Of a stretch of 64,000 bases of DNA, positions 12,010-24,244 are shown in pieces. The notes beneath the pieces are model-generated. The model searched no databases. It worked only from the letters and a program-made list of their open reading frames with translations, and had not been told where the DNA came from. Source of the stretch: Parasponia andersonii (lineage: Eukaryota; Streptophyta; Magnoliopsida; Rosales; Cannabaceae); NCBI GenBank assembly GCA_002914805.1, contig JXTB01000124.1, forward strand, positions 4,127-68,126, written 5' to 3'. Both the position numbers and the translations under genes were made by a program. The first letter of the stretch is position 1, and every line of letters begins with the position of its first letter.

Positions 12010-13430
12010 TTTGAAGACATCGTTCCTGAGGAGTTACTCGCTGGCTTACGACCCCTTACGAAATATTCAACACCATATTTATCTTATTCCTGGAGCAAGT
12101 CTACCGAGTCTACTGCACTACTGCATGAGTCCAAAGGAGTATGAGATCCTACAAATACAAGTCCAAGATCTCCTCACGAAAGGGATGATTAGAGAAAGTA
12201 TGATCCCTGTGGCTGTACTTGCACTCCTAACATCGTAGAAAGATGGAAGCTGGAGGATGTGCGTTGATAGTCGAGCCATCAACAAGATTACGATACGATA
12301 TCAATTTCCTATCCCACGATTAGATGACATGCTTGATAAATTGGGAGGATCAAAGCCCTTTTCCAAGATTAATTTGCGGAGCGGATACCATCAGATTCGT
12401 ATTCATCCTGGAGATGAATGGAAGACTGCATTCAAAACACATGAAAGACTATACGAGTGGTTAGTTATGCCATTCGGTCTATCCAATGCCCCGAGTACTT
12501 TCATGAGATTAATGAATTAGGTATTCCAACCATTCATTGGAAGATTTGTCATAGTTTATTTTGATGATATTTTAGTCTATTGTCAGAATGAGAAAGAACA
12601 TCTACAACACTTGACCGAAGTTTTTAATACACTTCGTAAGAATCAGTTATACATCAACCTGAAGAAATGTAGCTTCATGACTGACAGCTTAGTCTTCTTG
12701 GGCTTTGTTGTATGTTCTGACAGAATCAAAGTCGATTAAGATAAAGTAAAGGCTATCCGAGAATGGTCAATACCGAAGACCATTACAGAAGTTTGGAGTT
12801 TTCATAGTCCTGCAACATTCTATAGATGATTTGTGAGAAACTTCAGCACTATAGCTGCACCGCTCACTGATTGTTTGAAGAAAAAGCAATTCCTTTGGAC
12901 AGAAGAAGCAGAACAAAGTTTTGCTGTCTTGAAGGAAAAACTCACAAATGCACCTATCCTTGCACTTCCTGACTTTGACAAAATTTTCGAAGTCGACTGT
13001 GATGCTTCTAGTGTAGGAGTTGGAGCTGTTCTATCCCAAGATATGAAGCCAATAGCTTTCTTTAGTGAAAAGCTCAGAGAAGCCAGAAAGAAGTGATCAA
13101 CATACGAACAAGAATTATATACGATTGTTTGTACATTACAACAATGGGAGCCATATCTAGTGCAGAAAGAATTCATCCTCAATACAGATCATCAAGCTCT
13201 TAAGTACCTCAACAACTCTTCCAAACCAAATCGAATGTATGCTCAATGGATTTCCTACATCCAGAAGTTCACTTTCTCTCTCAAGCATAAGTCAAGACAA
13301 TTAAACAAGATTGCTGATGCATTGAGTCGCCGAGTTATATTACTAACTGCTATTCAAAAAAAAATAATCGGTTTTGATTATTTGAAAGACTTATACGTTG
13401 ATGATGAAGATTTCAAGGAAGAATAGGAGA
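12010..13430 (+). pseudogene. Gypsy reverse transcriptase and RNase H, several in-frame stops
   Basis: RT motifs occur in order: the [10 protein letters not shown] block near 12257, a palm-domain block near 12370, [12 protein letters not shown] near 12470, and the catalytic YFDD at 12557-12568, which is intact. The RNase H domain follows, with its DCDAS motif near 12995 and TDHQAL near 13183. In-frame stops lie near 12520, 12738, 12828, 13094 and 13425. Most are explained by TGG, CAG or CGA codons changed by a single transition. No functional polymerase is encoded. Confidence 0.92.
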
Positions 13431-13439
13431 AATGCATTA

Positions 13440-14632
13440 ATGGAGTTGCAAATAAACATCAAATATATGATAGTTTTCTATTCTTTGAAAATCGTTTATG
13501 AATTCCACGACGATCTCTCAGAGAACACATCATTTAGGAACTACACGCAGGAGGGTTAGGAAGACATATGAGACGAGACAAAACTGTTTCATTAGTGGAA
13601 GCTCGATACTTTTGGCCACATCTTAAGCGTGATGTCGAGAAGTTTGTCAAGCATTATTATATATGCCAAACTGTAAAGGGATAAGCTCAAAACACTGGGT
13701 TGTACATAGCATTTCCTATTCCTGATGCACCTTAGGAAGATTTGACTATAGATTTCATCTTAGGACTACCGCGAATATAAAAAGGTTCAGATTCTATCTT
13801 TGTTGTGGTAGATCATTTTTCAAAAATGGCTCATTTTATTCCCTGCTAGAAAACTTCAGATGCTACCCATATTGCTCAATTGTTCTTTCAAGAGATTGTT
13901 CGTCTGCATGGGTTACCAAGGACAATAGTCTCTGATCGCGATAGTAAATTCCTCAGTCATTTTTGGCGCACTTTGTGGAAGAAACTTGATACCACCTTGC
14001 AATTTAGTAGCACTTGTCATCCCCAAATAGATGGACAAACTGAAGTCACTAATTGCACACTAGGCAACATTCTACGGTGCTTGATTAAAGAAAACCCAAG
14101 ACAATTGGAGAATGTTCTACCGCAAGCTGAGTTTGCTTACAACAATATGCCAAATAGTTCCAGTGGTAAATCTCTATTTGAAATTGGTTATATTCGTCCT
14201 CCGTTACATACTCTCGACTTGTACCTTTACCAAAACTTCCAGGGGTGAGCATTATTGCCGATCATTTGATTAATAAAAGCGATCAATATTCTTGAAGAAG
14301 TGAAAAGAAGGTTAGAAGAGTCCATTGCAAAATACAAGGCTAATACTGACAAGCACAGAAGATTCAAGACTTTCAAAGAAGGTGATTTTATAATGGTTCA
14401 TTTACGTAAAGAAAGACTTCCATCAGGAGAATACAATAAACTTAAGCAGAAGAAAATTGGCCCTTTTCGTATTATTCCAAAGATTAATAATAATGTATAT
14501 GTCATTGATCTACCAGATAGTTACACAATTCTAAGACCTTCAATGTTCAAGACTTGTACGAGCACCATGGACCGGAAGTTATACCTTGAGCAACTCGAGG
14601 ACGAGTTTTTTTTTCAAGAGGGGGAGAACTGA
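13440..14632 (+). pseudogene. Gypsy integrase, disrupted
   Basis: The zinc-binding region is near 13530-13680, with its first Cys replaced by Tyr. The catalytic core follows: Asp in the TIDFI block near 13750, Asp in SDRDSKF near 13935, and Glu in GQTEVTN near 14042. All three DDE residues are readable, but stops interrupt the core near 13735, 13780 and 13848, and a frame change occurs near 14248. The C-terminal segment (14300-14632) ends exactly where the 3' LTR begins. Confidence 0.88.
14616..14629 (+). other. Polypurine tract of the Gypsy element
   Basis: AAGAGGGGGAGAAC lies immediately before the 3' LTR, the expected site of plus-strand priming. Confidence 0.8.
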
Positions 14633-15083
14633 TGTAGCAGCCCACGATCAAATCCATGACCCAAAGCTAAGGCCCAAAATTTCAAAATCCAATCTAATGA
14701 ACATTCCATTGGTTGGTAGAATGTTTTTGTGTGTTAGGTATTGTAGACTTATTTATTTGAAATGTGTTAAATTATTTAGCTTGTTTATTTGAAGTGTATT
14801 AGGTGAACAATTTGTTTATTTGAAGTATGTTAGGTGAAAATTTTAAGTATTTTTGATTGGAAGGTGCTAGGTGTATGGTTGTAAGTTTCTTAGAATTATT
14901 TTATTGGATGGTTTAGATTAATCCTAAACTTATATAAATTGCCTTCATTGGCAAGAGTTGTAATCATCTAATCTTCAATCAAATCTTAGTTTTCTCTTCT
15001 AAATTCTCTTTGAGAATTTTGCTTATTTCTTTTTTCGTTGTGAGAACACAAGTTAGAGTGAAATCTAACGACCCACTGCATCA
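14630..15083 (+). repeat. 3' LTR of the Gypsy element
   Basis: 454 bp, beginning TGATGTAG and ending TGCATCA. It aligns end to end with 9312-9765 without indels by eye. The target duplication TAGTC and then germin-like coding sequence follow directly. Confidence 0.93.
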
Positions 15084-15683
15084 TAGTCTTAGTGTTTATC
15101 CCTTTCCCTTCCCATTCAGCCGACCCTGATCCTCTGCAGGACTTTTGTGTGGCAGATCTTAATGCCACTTGTCTGTTAATGGCTATCCATGCAAACCCAA
15201 ATCACAAGTAACTTCAGAAGATTTCTTCTTCGATGGACTGAGCAAAGAAGGCAACACAAGTAACATCTTTGGAGTCGGTGTGACCTTAGGGAATGTCCAG
15301 ACATTTCCTGTACTCAACACTCTCGGGATTTCCATGAACAGAGTTGACTTTGCTTCCGGTGGTGTGAATCCTCCGCACACGCATCCTCGCGCAACAGAGT
15401 CCGGCGTGGTTTTTGAAGGGAAGCTCACAATGTTTTGCACTCCAAGGTTTTGACTTCCGGGCAGATGTTTGTCATTCCCAGAGGACTTGTTCACATCCAG
15501 CTAAATGTTGGAGAAGGAAAGGCACTTCTCTTGGTTGCCTTCAATAGTCAACTGCCTGGGATTGCTCTGGTGCCCCCATCTCTCTTTGGTACAACACCAC
15601 CAATTCCAAATCAAGTGTTGACGAAGGCCTTTCAAGTAGGTGATGATGTTATCAACGAGATAAAATCCAAGTTCTGTGCTTGA
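15084..15683 (+). pseudogene. GLP: Germin-like protein pseudogene, 3' fragment
   Basis: This continues the gene begun at 9261, from the end of the signal peptide to the stop at 15681-15683. The cupin metal motif [10 protein letters not shown] and the later GLVHIQL histidine are still readable. Compared with the gene at 39267 it has a 1-bp deletion near 15170, just after the LNAT site, and a 22-bp deletion near 15425, where the KGE-containing strand should be. Each shifts the frame. The middle (about 15250-15420) is much more diverged from the other two genes than the ends, reading NRVDFASGG where they read ARADLSLGG. It cannot make a full-length protein. Confidence 0.93.
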
Positions 15684-16311
15684 TTTACAGTTTGAAGATA
15701 TATCTCTTTGTTTCGAAAATGTGTTTTTACATATTCCCTATGTTGTCTCTCCAAGTCTCTGTCTCTTTATTTCTTTTATGTTTTGTTGTATGCTACTGTG
15801 TGTGTCTATGTCGTCAATATTGGATTATGTACAAGCATGTCACTTTTGACTTTCAGTTTTGTGCTTCATCCGAGTGACTAATCGGACACATGATCCTATT
15901 GGTATTGGAACGTAAATTATAAGAAAAGTATAATTTGGTTCTTAAATTTTTAAATGACACATGAGCTTATTGTTTTATAAATTATAAGAAAAGTTTCACT
16001 TTGCTCTTCAACTTTAAATTACGTCATTTTGATTCTTTAATTATTAAAATATTTTATTTTAATCTATTTTATTATATATTTTATTTTATACTTAACAAAA
16101 TGAGCACATGAGAGATATATTTGTTATTCTGATATACTTATTTCACAAGTATGACTCCCTTTTAAGAATTACTATACTCAGTCTTTTCAAGCCACACAAT
16201 GTGTTCTTTGATCCATCTCCGATCCAAATAATCCCAAAACACTAACCCCATCGTGCTTATGGGAAAAAAAAGTTTCTCAGAGTACAGAGTACAAAATATA
16301 CAGGGATATTA
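15684..16311 (+). other. 3' flank of the GLP pseudogene
   Basis: 15684-15890 matches the 3' untranslated flank of the gene at 39267 (shared blocks around AAGTCTCTGT and TTGGATTATGT). The remainder is AT-rich with no gene. The flank resumes after the MITE at 17209, where 17220-17250 resembles 40295-40325. Confidence 0.6.
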
Positions 16312-17208
16312 GGGGGTTGTTTGGTATCATAATTAAAAAATAATTTTTTGTTTTAAAAAACAGAAAACTATTCTCTGAGAACAAGTAATGGCGTTTGTCA
16401 TTGTTCTCAAAGAATAATTTTTAAAAATAGAAAATTCAGAGAACAACAAAATATTATTTTTAATGTTTTCTTAATCTTTTTTTTCTAAAAAAAATAAAAA
16501 TAATTTCATATAACTTTCATGTACATATTTTCTTGTAATTTTCTCTTTTATCATTTTATCTCATCACTTTCTCGCTCATAAATTTTTTTTTTCTCATTCT
16601 CTCTCATCACTTTCTCTCTCCGTTCTCTCAATCCTTATTCTCTCTTATCACTTTCTCTTTTTTCATTCTCTCTTGTCATTTTCTCTCTCCTCATTTTATT
16701 CCATCACTTTCTCTCTCATCATTTTCTATTCTTTTATTTTTTTTAATCACATTATATCTTTTCATTCTTTATTGTTACTTTGTTTTTTATAATTTTTTTA
16801 TCTTTATTTTCTATCCCCATATATTTTTATCACTTTCTCTCTCTTATATGTTTTTATTAGTTTTTTTTTTCTATCTTTCTCAACATTTTTTATTTTCCTA
16901 TTCTCTCTTATCACTTTCTCTCTTATTATTATCTTTCAATACTTTTTCTCTTGTGACTTTCTATCTCCGCATTCCCTTACTTGAATTTATCTCTAATTAA
17001 TCTCTCTTAATTTTTTCTCTCTAAATATTTTTTTTATACTATAAGTATGAATTTTTATATTCATATAATTTTTTTCCCTAAACAATATTTCTAAAAAACA
17101 TTACCAAACACTTATTGTTTTCTAAAAATATTATAAAATAATTTTTGTTCTCATTTCTGAAAACACAATTCTAAAACTAAAAAACAAAAAGTAATACCAA
17201 ACAGTCCC
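16312..17208. mobile_element. MITE-like element with terminal inverted repeats (897 bp)
   Basis: The left end GGGGGTTGTTTGGTAT is the inverted complement of the right end ATACCAAACAGTCCC with few mismatches, and the similarity continues inward over the TTTTTTGTTTT and AAAACAAAAA blocks. It is flanked by TA on both sides (TTA left, TAA right), consistent with a Tourist/Harbinger-like or mariner-like MITE. The core is a run of diverged TCTCATCACTTTCTCTC units. There is no coding capacity. The related flank of the GLP at 39267 seems to lack it. Confidence 0.6.
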
Positions 17209-17239
17209 TAAAAGGCAGAGTCTTTACTCCTCACAGTTC

Positions 17240-17301
17240 AACAAATTGTCTAGTTTAGAGATACTAATATAACAAATTGTCTAGTCTAGAGATACTAATA
17301 T
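17240..17301. repeat. 31-bp tandem duplication
   Basis: The unit starting AACAAATTGTCTAGT occurs twice head to tail with one difference (TTTAGAG versus TCTAGAG). Confidence 0.9.
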
Positions 17302-18359
17302 AACAAGAGTACAGAGTATCTAGCTAGATGATACACGCAGAGATTAGATGAACTCTACTTTTGATCGTATGCCAATGATGAGAAGGGTCATACATTAAAA
17401 AAAAATAATAATAATAAATAAATAATTTAGCATCAAATACAGAAAACTACCACCAACCTTCGTATGCAGCCATTTATGTTGAGAACCTTGAGCATAATCC
17501 CCTAGCGGTTGTTGTTAATAAGAATATAATACTATTATTAGCCCACCTGTTAAGAATTTAAACTTTTGAGATTGATTGGCTATCTGACATGTAATAAAAA
17601 GGTTCAAATCCCCGCAATAGCAACTGAACATGTGTCAATACTTTAATTATTGAGAGCGTAGTTTAATGTTAAAGTTACTATAATTATCTTGGAGATTCGA
17701 ATGTTCGTTCTTNNNNNNNNNNNNNNTAAATGTTTTATGAAATGATCACCGGTGACTCTCATTTATGCTATGCCCTGCATCGTGTTCGTGTGTGTGTTTA
17801 TTGAGCTCTCTTCACTTCAGCGCCATGTGCTTTGCTTCGCTTTATAGAAGAGAGAAACCGTTGCTTTGAGAGTGAAAAGCAAGCGCAAGCGGTAGATCAA
17901 GGGATAGTCCTCATGCGTTCGTGCATAAACTACCAAATAATGGAGAGATCATTAGATCACTGGTAAAAGAAGGAACAACGACAATCCTATATATCCTAAA
18001 GGACGAAGAGTACTAGAACTGTAGAAGGGATTAGTGTTCTTTAAAGATCGAGGAAAAATAACGACTAATATGCCATTCGGAAGTAGTCTACACGGGGAAA
18101 AGCCTGTCACGAGTAAGTGGAGAGTTTAATATGTTCCTAAATTTTTATTTTGTAACTTGAATTTTATTCATATAGATAATAATTGTAACTGAGATTATTA
18201 ATATTCACATGTGCTAATTATGGTAATTAATTATATATGATTAGATAAAGATATGAGAAGATACGTTTGTGGTGGCGTTAGTTTTTGATAATGTTCTTAT
18301 TTATAAATGAAAAGAAGAACGTTATTTATAAAAATGGGATTCTTTCATAAAACTTCGTT
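17302..18359. other. Unassigned spacer with an assembly gap
   Basis: No gene is recognised. A run of 14 N occupies 17713-17726. 17730-18130 is more GC-rich than its surroundings but every frame is interrupted by stops, and I could not match it to a family. Confidence 0.5.
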
Positions 18360-18640
18360 GAATAGGGAGTATTATCCTGGAAAGACACGAAAAACTTGGA
18401 CATCATTCATGCTAATCGAAATAAATAATTAAAATCATAATTCCTCATATAATCAAGTATACCTATCGGCCATTAAACAATATTTTTTTAATATACACAA
18501 ATAAAAAAATAAAACTGAAATAAATTAGTATTGACCATATTTTAAAATATCAGATAAAAAGTGGACAAATACATATTATCTACAAAACTATGACGTTATT
18601 TTAATTAAAAATTGAAAATTTTCTCTCTCTCTTGATAAAT
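18360..18640 (+). other. Distal 5' end of GLP tandem unit 2
   Basis: 18360-18500 matches 7815-7930, the start of the upstream region of the GLP pseudogene (shared blocks around GGAGTATTATC, CATTCATGCTAATC and GCCATTAAAC). The next piece of the same unit resumes at about 21200, after a family D LTR. No GLP coding sequence is adjacent, so this looks like the detached far end of the upstream region of the gene at 35693. Confidence 0.55.
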
Positions 18641-19099
18641 ATATACATATATATATATATATATAGATGATGTTCGTGGTTAGGTGAGTTTCGATATAAA
18701 TTACATGCATACAAATTAAATAGAAAAGAATACCCTATACATGAATTAGATACAAATTTTTTACATATACAAATAGGATACTAATTTTGTAAGTATTTTC
18801 TTTTCTTTTTTTCCTAGTATTATTTTACTCAATTAAAATTAAGCATGCACATTTTTCATTAATAAATAAAAAAATATTAAATAATGTATTTTTATTTTTA
18901 TTTATTTATATTTTTTTAAAATTATTCAAATTATAATAATCGGTTGTCGCCTTGAAAAACTATAGATAGAAAAAAGAATCTACAGAACTATCGGCCCATA
19001 CAAATAAAGAAGAAGATCGTCTACATGAATTAAATGCGAATGTTAGGTTATAAAATTTATGCTAAGGTGCTCTGATCTAGCAGCAATAAGGCTACCTTG

Positions 19100-21172
19100 T
19101 CATTTCGCTATTGACAAAATATGACCAAAGGAATAGTTTTTATCTAATTTGTGAAAACTGAAGGATATTGGAAAAACCCATTTTGAATAAGAGTATACTA
19201 GTAATTTGACCTCTTTTTGAGGGGAAAAAAAAAAACAAAACATATTATATATATTACTCATCTCCCTCGTCTCTCTCTCCCTCCCCGGTGCCCTCTGCAA
19301 CTCTTGGCCCAACTACTATTGGAGCTTCTTCAGCCCGAAGTAGGCCGCACCACCACTGGAATCGAGTCGCCTTCCTGAAAACCTCTCCAGCTGAAGCGAC
19401 AACTCTACCGGAGCGTTAGTTCACCGATGACGATGGAAAGCGATCACAGGAGCTTTGATCGCCGACGATGACTCCGTCGTCTACAGGGATCGAAATTGGT
19501 GATGTCGAATTTGTCTCCACACCACATGTGGTATATATATCCTAACTAAAAACTTCTCCGATTCAATTTTGCCTAAAATTTTCAATCCGATCGCTAGATT
19601 ATAAATAAACATCGTGAAAATAAAAAGTTCAATATATATGTATCGACTATATTTAGCGATGGACACGAAAAATAAAATTTGACGGCTCAGATTTGTCTTA
19701 TTTTATACGCCATGGTGTTAGGTTTTGAACCGAGTCTGAATCGATCAAGTTATACGTTCAATCTATCTAATTTAGTTGCTAGGAATTTAGTGGAGATATT
19801 TATTTTTCCATTCAAGTTTTCTATGAAAAAATAACATTTTAAACCAGACGATCAAGTGTCCAAAAATGACACTCGACCATCCAAACGACATCAAATACTC
19901 TCAATAGTGCTGTAATGCTATCTTGTCACTTGATTGAGGTAGAGATTCGATTATTTGGTTCTAAAATTAATTTGATTTTTAAATTTACACATTTTCAATA
20001 AATATAGAATTTCATGATTTAATTTTTAAAAATTGTATTTATATCTGTTTTTGAAATGATTTGATATATGAACTACCTAAGAGACACATCACACTGATTG
20101 ACGTGTCATATATACTGTTTTGAATTGTTTTCTACAAGAAATTAGATTTTTAGGTTTTGATCTAAAACAGTTGTTATACTATTGAAATTTTTAGAAAATT
20201 CAAAATGATTTATGAACTTAGTTTTGAGGACTAAAAATTGTTTGATTAAAGAATACTGCATAGTTATTTTGTATTTTTGTGGAAATAGAGCATATCCTTA
20301 TTTTGCCATTCATATAGCATTTGCATACATTCACATATTTACGTAGTTGTCAGACTTATGGTACCCCACATTGGATGCTCGGACTCACGAGTGACCCATT
20401 ATGACACTTCAGACATTATGATTGCATATATAGTTATATGTTGGCTTGAATAGATTTGTACTAGTTTTGATAGATATTTTATAATAGTTTGGAATGCTTG
20501 AACCTTTGAACTATAAAAACTACTTGGATTTTGTGAACTGTTTTTGAATGGACTACTAACCATGCAGGACCTTCAACGTGAGTATATTTATTTTGTATAA
20601 AAACTTGTAATCGATTCTCTACTGAGTATTCACGTGCTTACCTCCTCTATATCTTTACACTTTCAAGTGTTGATTTAATTTTGGGGTAATTATTATGGTG
20701 GCTTGACAAATTTATTTGGCATATATGTGTCGTTTTCTACCTTTTCATTGGTTAGTTCCTATTCTATATCATCTTTATTTTCTATGACAAACTTATTTAG
20801 ACAATAATAGTATATTCACTAAGTAAATGTATGAAGATGATTTTACTATTAAAATTGAATACTTGCTAATACGAATGATTTTTATGTAAATTATTTGGAC
20901 TAGGGACTTAAGGTTTAAATTTGACTCATTTTACCAAAATTTATGAATTTACAAATATTTCTAAATCAATTAATTAGAATTTTCTCTAATATTTAAATGA
21001 AAGATTTCCCTGAAATATTAAAACTAATGAAAAATTTCTTTATTATGAAATTTACTTACTTTCGAGGACTAAATCTAAAATTCGAAATACTTGATTTTTT
21101 GGAATTTTGAAAAAGTCGTTGTTTCAACCTAAAATTACTAAAAGTCACGGTTTCGAATTTCCGGTCGTGACA
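19100..21172 (+). repeat. Long LTR-like repeat, family D, copy 2
   Basis: It shares the ordered blocks of copy 1: a CT-rich stretch near 19265, GACTATATTTAGCG near 19645, GATTGAGGTAGAG near 19932, the GGATGCTCGGACTCACGAG block near 20373, and the terminal GGTCGTGACA ending at 21172. Sequence on both sides matches GLP unit 2, so this copy inserted into that unit. The 5' edge is approximate. Confidence 0.55.
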
Positions 21173-21199
21173 GATACAATAATTATGCAATCCTACAAA

Positions 21200-21340
21200 C
21201 ATAAAGTCAAAACTAATATTTTGCTAAAGAGTAATATTAAACAAACCCATTTGTCACACCAAATAATGTGGAAAAATAGAGGTGTAGGGCTCACTGTGAA
21301 ATTTACTTATGGTATAGGACCAACAATAACAACCTCGTTT
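21200..21340 (+). other. Fragment of GLP tandem unit 2 upstream region
   Basis: The block around AACTAATATTTTGCTAAAGA near 21210 matches 8327-8400 and 37825-37895 in the upstream regions of the other two units. It links the distal piece at 18360 with the proximal promoter at 34900. Confidence 0.5.
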
Positions 21341-22359
21341 TTTATATACTACTAATAGGATTTTATTAACTTTTATAAACGAGACATTACATTCAGAAAT
21401 ATTTATATTTTTGTATTTGTTTCTGTAAAAATATGGGCTGATTTTAACCTTTTTATATTCTTTTAAAGGTCAGTAGATATTTGACTTAATTTATAAACAT
21501 AACGTAAATTGATGTATACACATATTACAAACAAAAGATAGTAAATAGAGACCACGCAACCAGTAGTAATAAAACAATAAAAAAGACTCTATTGAGAGAT
21601 TATCCCTTTTTTAAAAAAAAATAAAGAGCTTAACTAATGACCACTACTTATTATAAATTTAAAGAAAAATATCATACACACATTACCAAAACTTAAACTC
21701 TTGACCTTCCGAAACTCACACACACATCTTTAAAATATTAGATCAACTGAGCTAATCCTAGTTGGCCTTCTACTAAGAGATTATAAAACACACTAAAATA
21801 CATAAACTAGGCCTTCACATGTGATCAAAATTTCTATATATATAATACTAAAGTTGAGCCTCTCTAGCTCACAAGCTAATATGCTTATATATATACATTA
21901 TTTACATACTTTTTCAGCTTAATTTTATGTTTAATAATTATTTTTTTGGGGTCCTTTATCTTAATTTGTGATATTTTATTTAATTGAGCATGTTATTAAA
22001 TTGAGCATGTTAATAGATACTGATAGGGGGAAAAAAAAAAAGCTTAAAAGTGTAGTTTCTAAAATTGATAGAGGAAGGTGATAAGAAGGTCCAGTGACAA
22101 GAGTCCAAAATGCTAGATTTCAAGTTCATATGGATTACATAAGCCTGTTAATTAAAGTTATAGCCTATGGATTGAAAATAAAGAAGTCCACACGTGTGTT
22201 TTATTGAGCCCATAAACTTGAATTAAAGAAAAGAAGCCTGATCTAAGATAATTAAGTCTATACATGCTATGGAGTGTTATCTAATGTGTTGGTGATATGA
22301 CAAGGGTGCTCTATTGCCGTTTTTTTCTTTTCTTTCTCTCCTTATGCCTTTTTAATTAA
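21341..22359. other. AT-rich spacer, no gene seen
   Basis: Short AT-rich repeats and homopolymer runs only. The last nine bases (22351-22359, TTTAATTAA) are the target duplication of the adjacent Mutator-like element. Confidence 0.5.
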
Positions 22360-22694
22360 GGAGAACTATATTTACACCTTAAGTGGCGTATAAGAACCTT
22401 ATAATTTAAACCCATCCCATCCAAAATTTTAAAACTTTTCCTTTTGCAATAAATATCTCTTGTCATTCCTAAAACAGTTCTTTATCTTGTTTCCTCGTTA
22501 ATTTCATTTAATCATCAATTTTAGCACCCAACTTGACAAAAAGTCACCCTCATCGTCTACACTTATTGACTAACAAAATATAAACAAAAAATCTTAACAT
22601 CAGTGCATTTTTAATGCTATGTCCTCTATGCCATTACATATTCAGGGGGCCGTTGCTAGCCCAGAAAATATAAATAAATAAAATAAACTAGGCC

Positions 22695-22790
22695 GATGGA
22701 GATACGTAGCTCAGCGGCCTCGTTAGAGGGTGAGGTCAAACTGGTGATCGATCTCTAAGGAAGAATAACTACATCAGATATTATTATATA
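22695..22790 (+). repeat. tRNA-like (SINE-like) relic inside the Mutator-like element
   Basis: TAGCTCAGCGG at 22707-22717 fits an RNA polymerase III A box. GGTGATCGATCTC at 22743-22755 is a degenerate B box at tRNA-like spacing. No foldable intact tRNA is seen and no SINE family was matched. Confidence 0.25.
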
Positions 22791-24244
22791 TTACTAAAGT
22801 TGTGCAGGGTTTCACTGTACTTAGAACATTAACCCGTTTTTTCTGACATTTCCTCCTTTTCTCCACTTTCTAATTTTTTTTTCAGTTTTTCATGGTGTGT
22901 TTTTACGGTTTTCTCCTTGAGGTATAGTGAAAGGTGGTTGATTGATGATGATTGTTTTGGTCATTTTGGACCAGTTTGGTGCACTATTTGGATGTGGAAA
23001 TACATTTCTGCCCTTATAGTGTTTGAGTGTAGCTTTTCGTCTGTCCAGTTCCACTATTTGTGATTTTATCAAAATAACCCCTCTTTAAGGTTTGGTTGTA
23101 GGATTTTTGTGGGGGGTTTTTTTGGGCTTTCATTTGTCTTGGCTATTTCGCCTGACATTTTGCCTTGGATTCTTTCGATGCTCTTCAATCCTGCTCTCTC
23201 CCCTTTCAATGGCTCTTTCTCTCCCTCCTCTTTGTTCTTGTTGCCTCCTCTTCCCTTTGTTCCACATGATGCCTCCTTCCTCTTTGTTTTGGTCATTTCT
23301 CTGTTTTTATACTCTTAATCCTCTTTTTTTGGGATGGTTTGTCTTGGTGTCCTCAGATTTAGGTTTTTTCCCTCTCTTATCCTCTGTGCTTTCATCTTTG
23401 GTTCATTAATCTCTTTCCTCTTTCACTCTCTTTGCTTGATTTATATTGTCTTCAATCATGGTTTTTTTCCCCTTTTTCACTTAAGCTTCTGTCTGTTTTT
23501 AGGCTCTTATTTTTTCCCTTTTTCCTTTAGTTATTCTTCGTGGTGTTCTTCGATTTGGGTTATTTTTTTCCCCTCTCTTACCTTCTGCCTTTGGTTTGTT
23601 GACTTAGATCTGGTAGTTTATATATAAATTTTGTTGCGCTCTGGCTATCTTGGATATTTTTGTTGATATGGTGGTTTTCTCTCTCTTTCTGATTTTATTT
23701 CTTCAACTTTTTTCTTTTATGATTATTTCTATATGTGATATTTTCTGTGTTAAATCATTGTCCATTTGAGGTTTGTCTTTATTTATGTGTGAACTGGTCT
23801 CTATTTTTTTCTATGCTGATTTTTGTTTACCATAGAAAGGTCTACTTATTATGTTTTCCGGCTGTAGTTTTAGGTATTTGTCTTTTAGGTATTTTCGATT
23901 TCAGGCCCTTGATTTGGGTTTTTAATTACTAGATTGATGTCAACTATTTTGTTTTGAGTTTTGTAGTTTAAGAGTTTTGGGTTTTGAGTCGTTAACTTGG
24001 GTTTGTAATTTTTGGACTGGTATGAGTTATTTTGTTTTAGGTCCTATAGTTTAGAAATTGGGCTTTATATTTCACTTATTTTGGTTGGGCATTTTAATCA
24101 TTTAGATGCCTTTGTTTTGTTAACTACTTGCAAGTTATTTCTTATCATGTCGTGGTAGTTTTTGCATTCTCTACTGTAGGCTTTGATNTCTGAAGATATT
24201 TTATTGTCATAACTCTCAATTTTTAGACTATTCAATAAAGATTA

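Larger units (their letters stand above)
9312..15083 (+). mobile_element. Complete Ty3-gypsy LTR retrotransposon inserted in a germin-like gene
   Basis: The element has two 454-bp LTRs, a tRNA-Met-type primer site, gag, protease, reverse transcriptase, RNase H and integrase in that order, and a polypurine tract before the 3' LTR. The order with integrase last is that of Ty3-gypsy. Perfect 5-bp target duplications TAGTC flank it at 9307-9311 and 15084-15088. By hand count the LTRs differ at about 39 of 454 positions (about 9%), mostly transitions, so the insertion is old. Every coding domain carries stops or frameshifts, so this copy cannot move by itself. Clade: the C-terminal coding end lacks a clear chromodomain and runs up to the 3' LTR, somewhat like CRM-type chromoviruses, but this is tentative. 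Confidence 0.95.

Noticed and set aside
14586..14792. 68-codon frame crossing into the Gypsy 3' LTR
   Set aside because: Its start is a frame-shifted version of the integrase C-terminus and the rest is LTR sequence. It may hint at an ancestral pol frame that ran into the LTR, but it is not a separate gene.
17601..17611. B-box-like word GGTTCAAATCC suggesting a SINE or tRNA
   Set aside because: No matching A box at the right distance and no cloverleaf could be seen.
23092..23932. Several overlapping plus-strand frames of 60-105 codons in the Mutator-like element
   Set aside because: They are hydrophobic, Leu/Phe/Ser-rich translations of a pyrimidine-rich tract. No domain, no consistent frame and no splice structure supports a gene.
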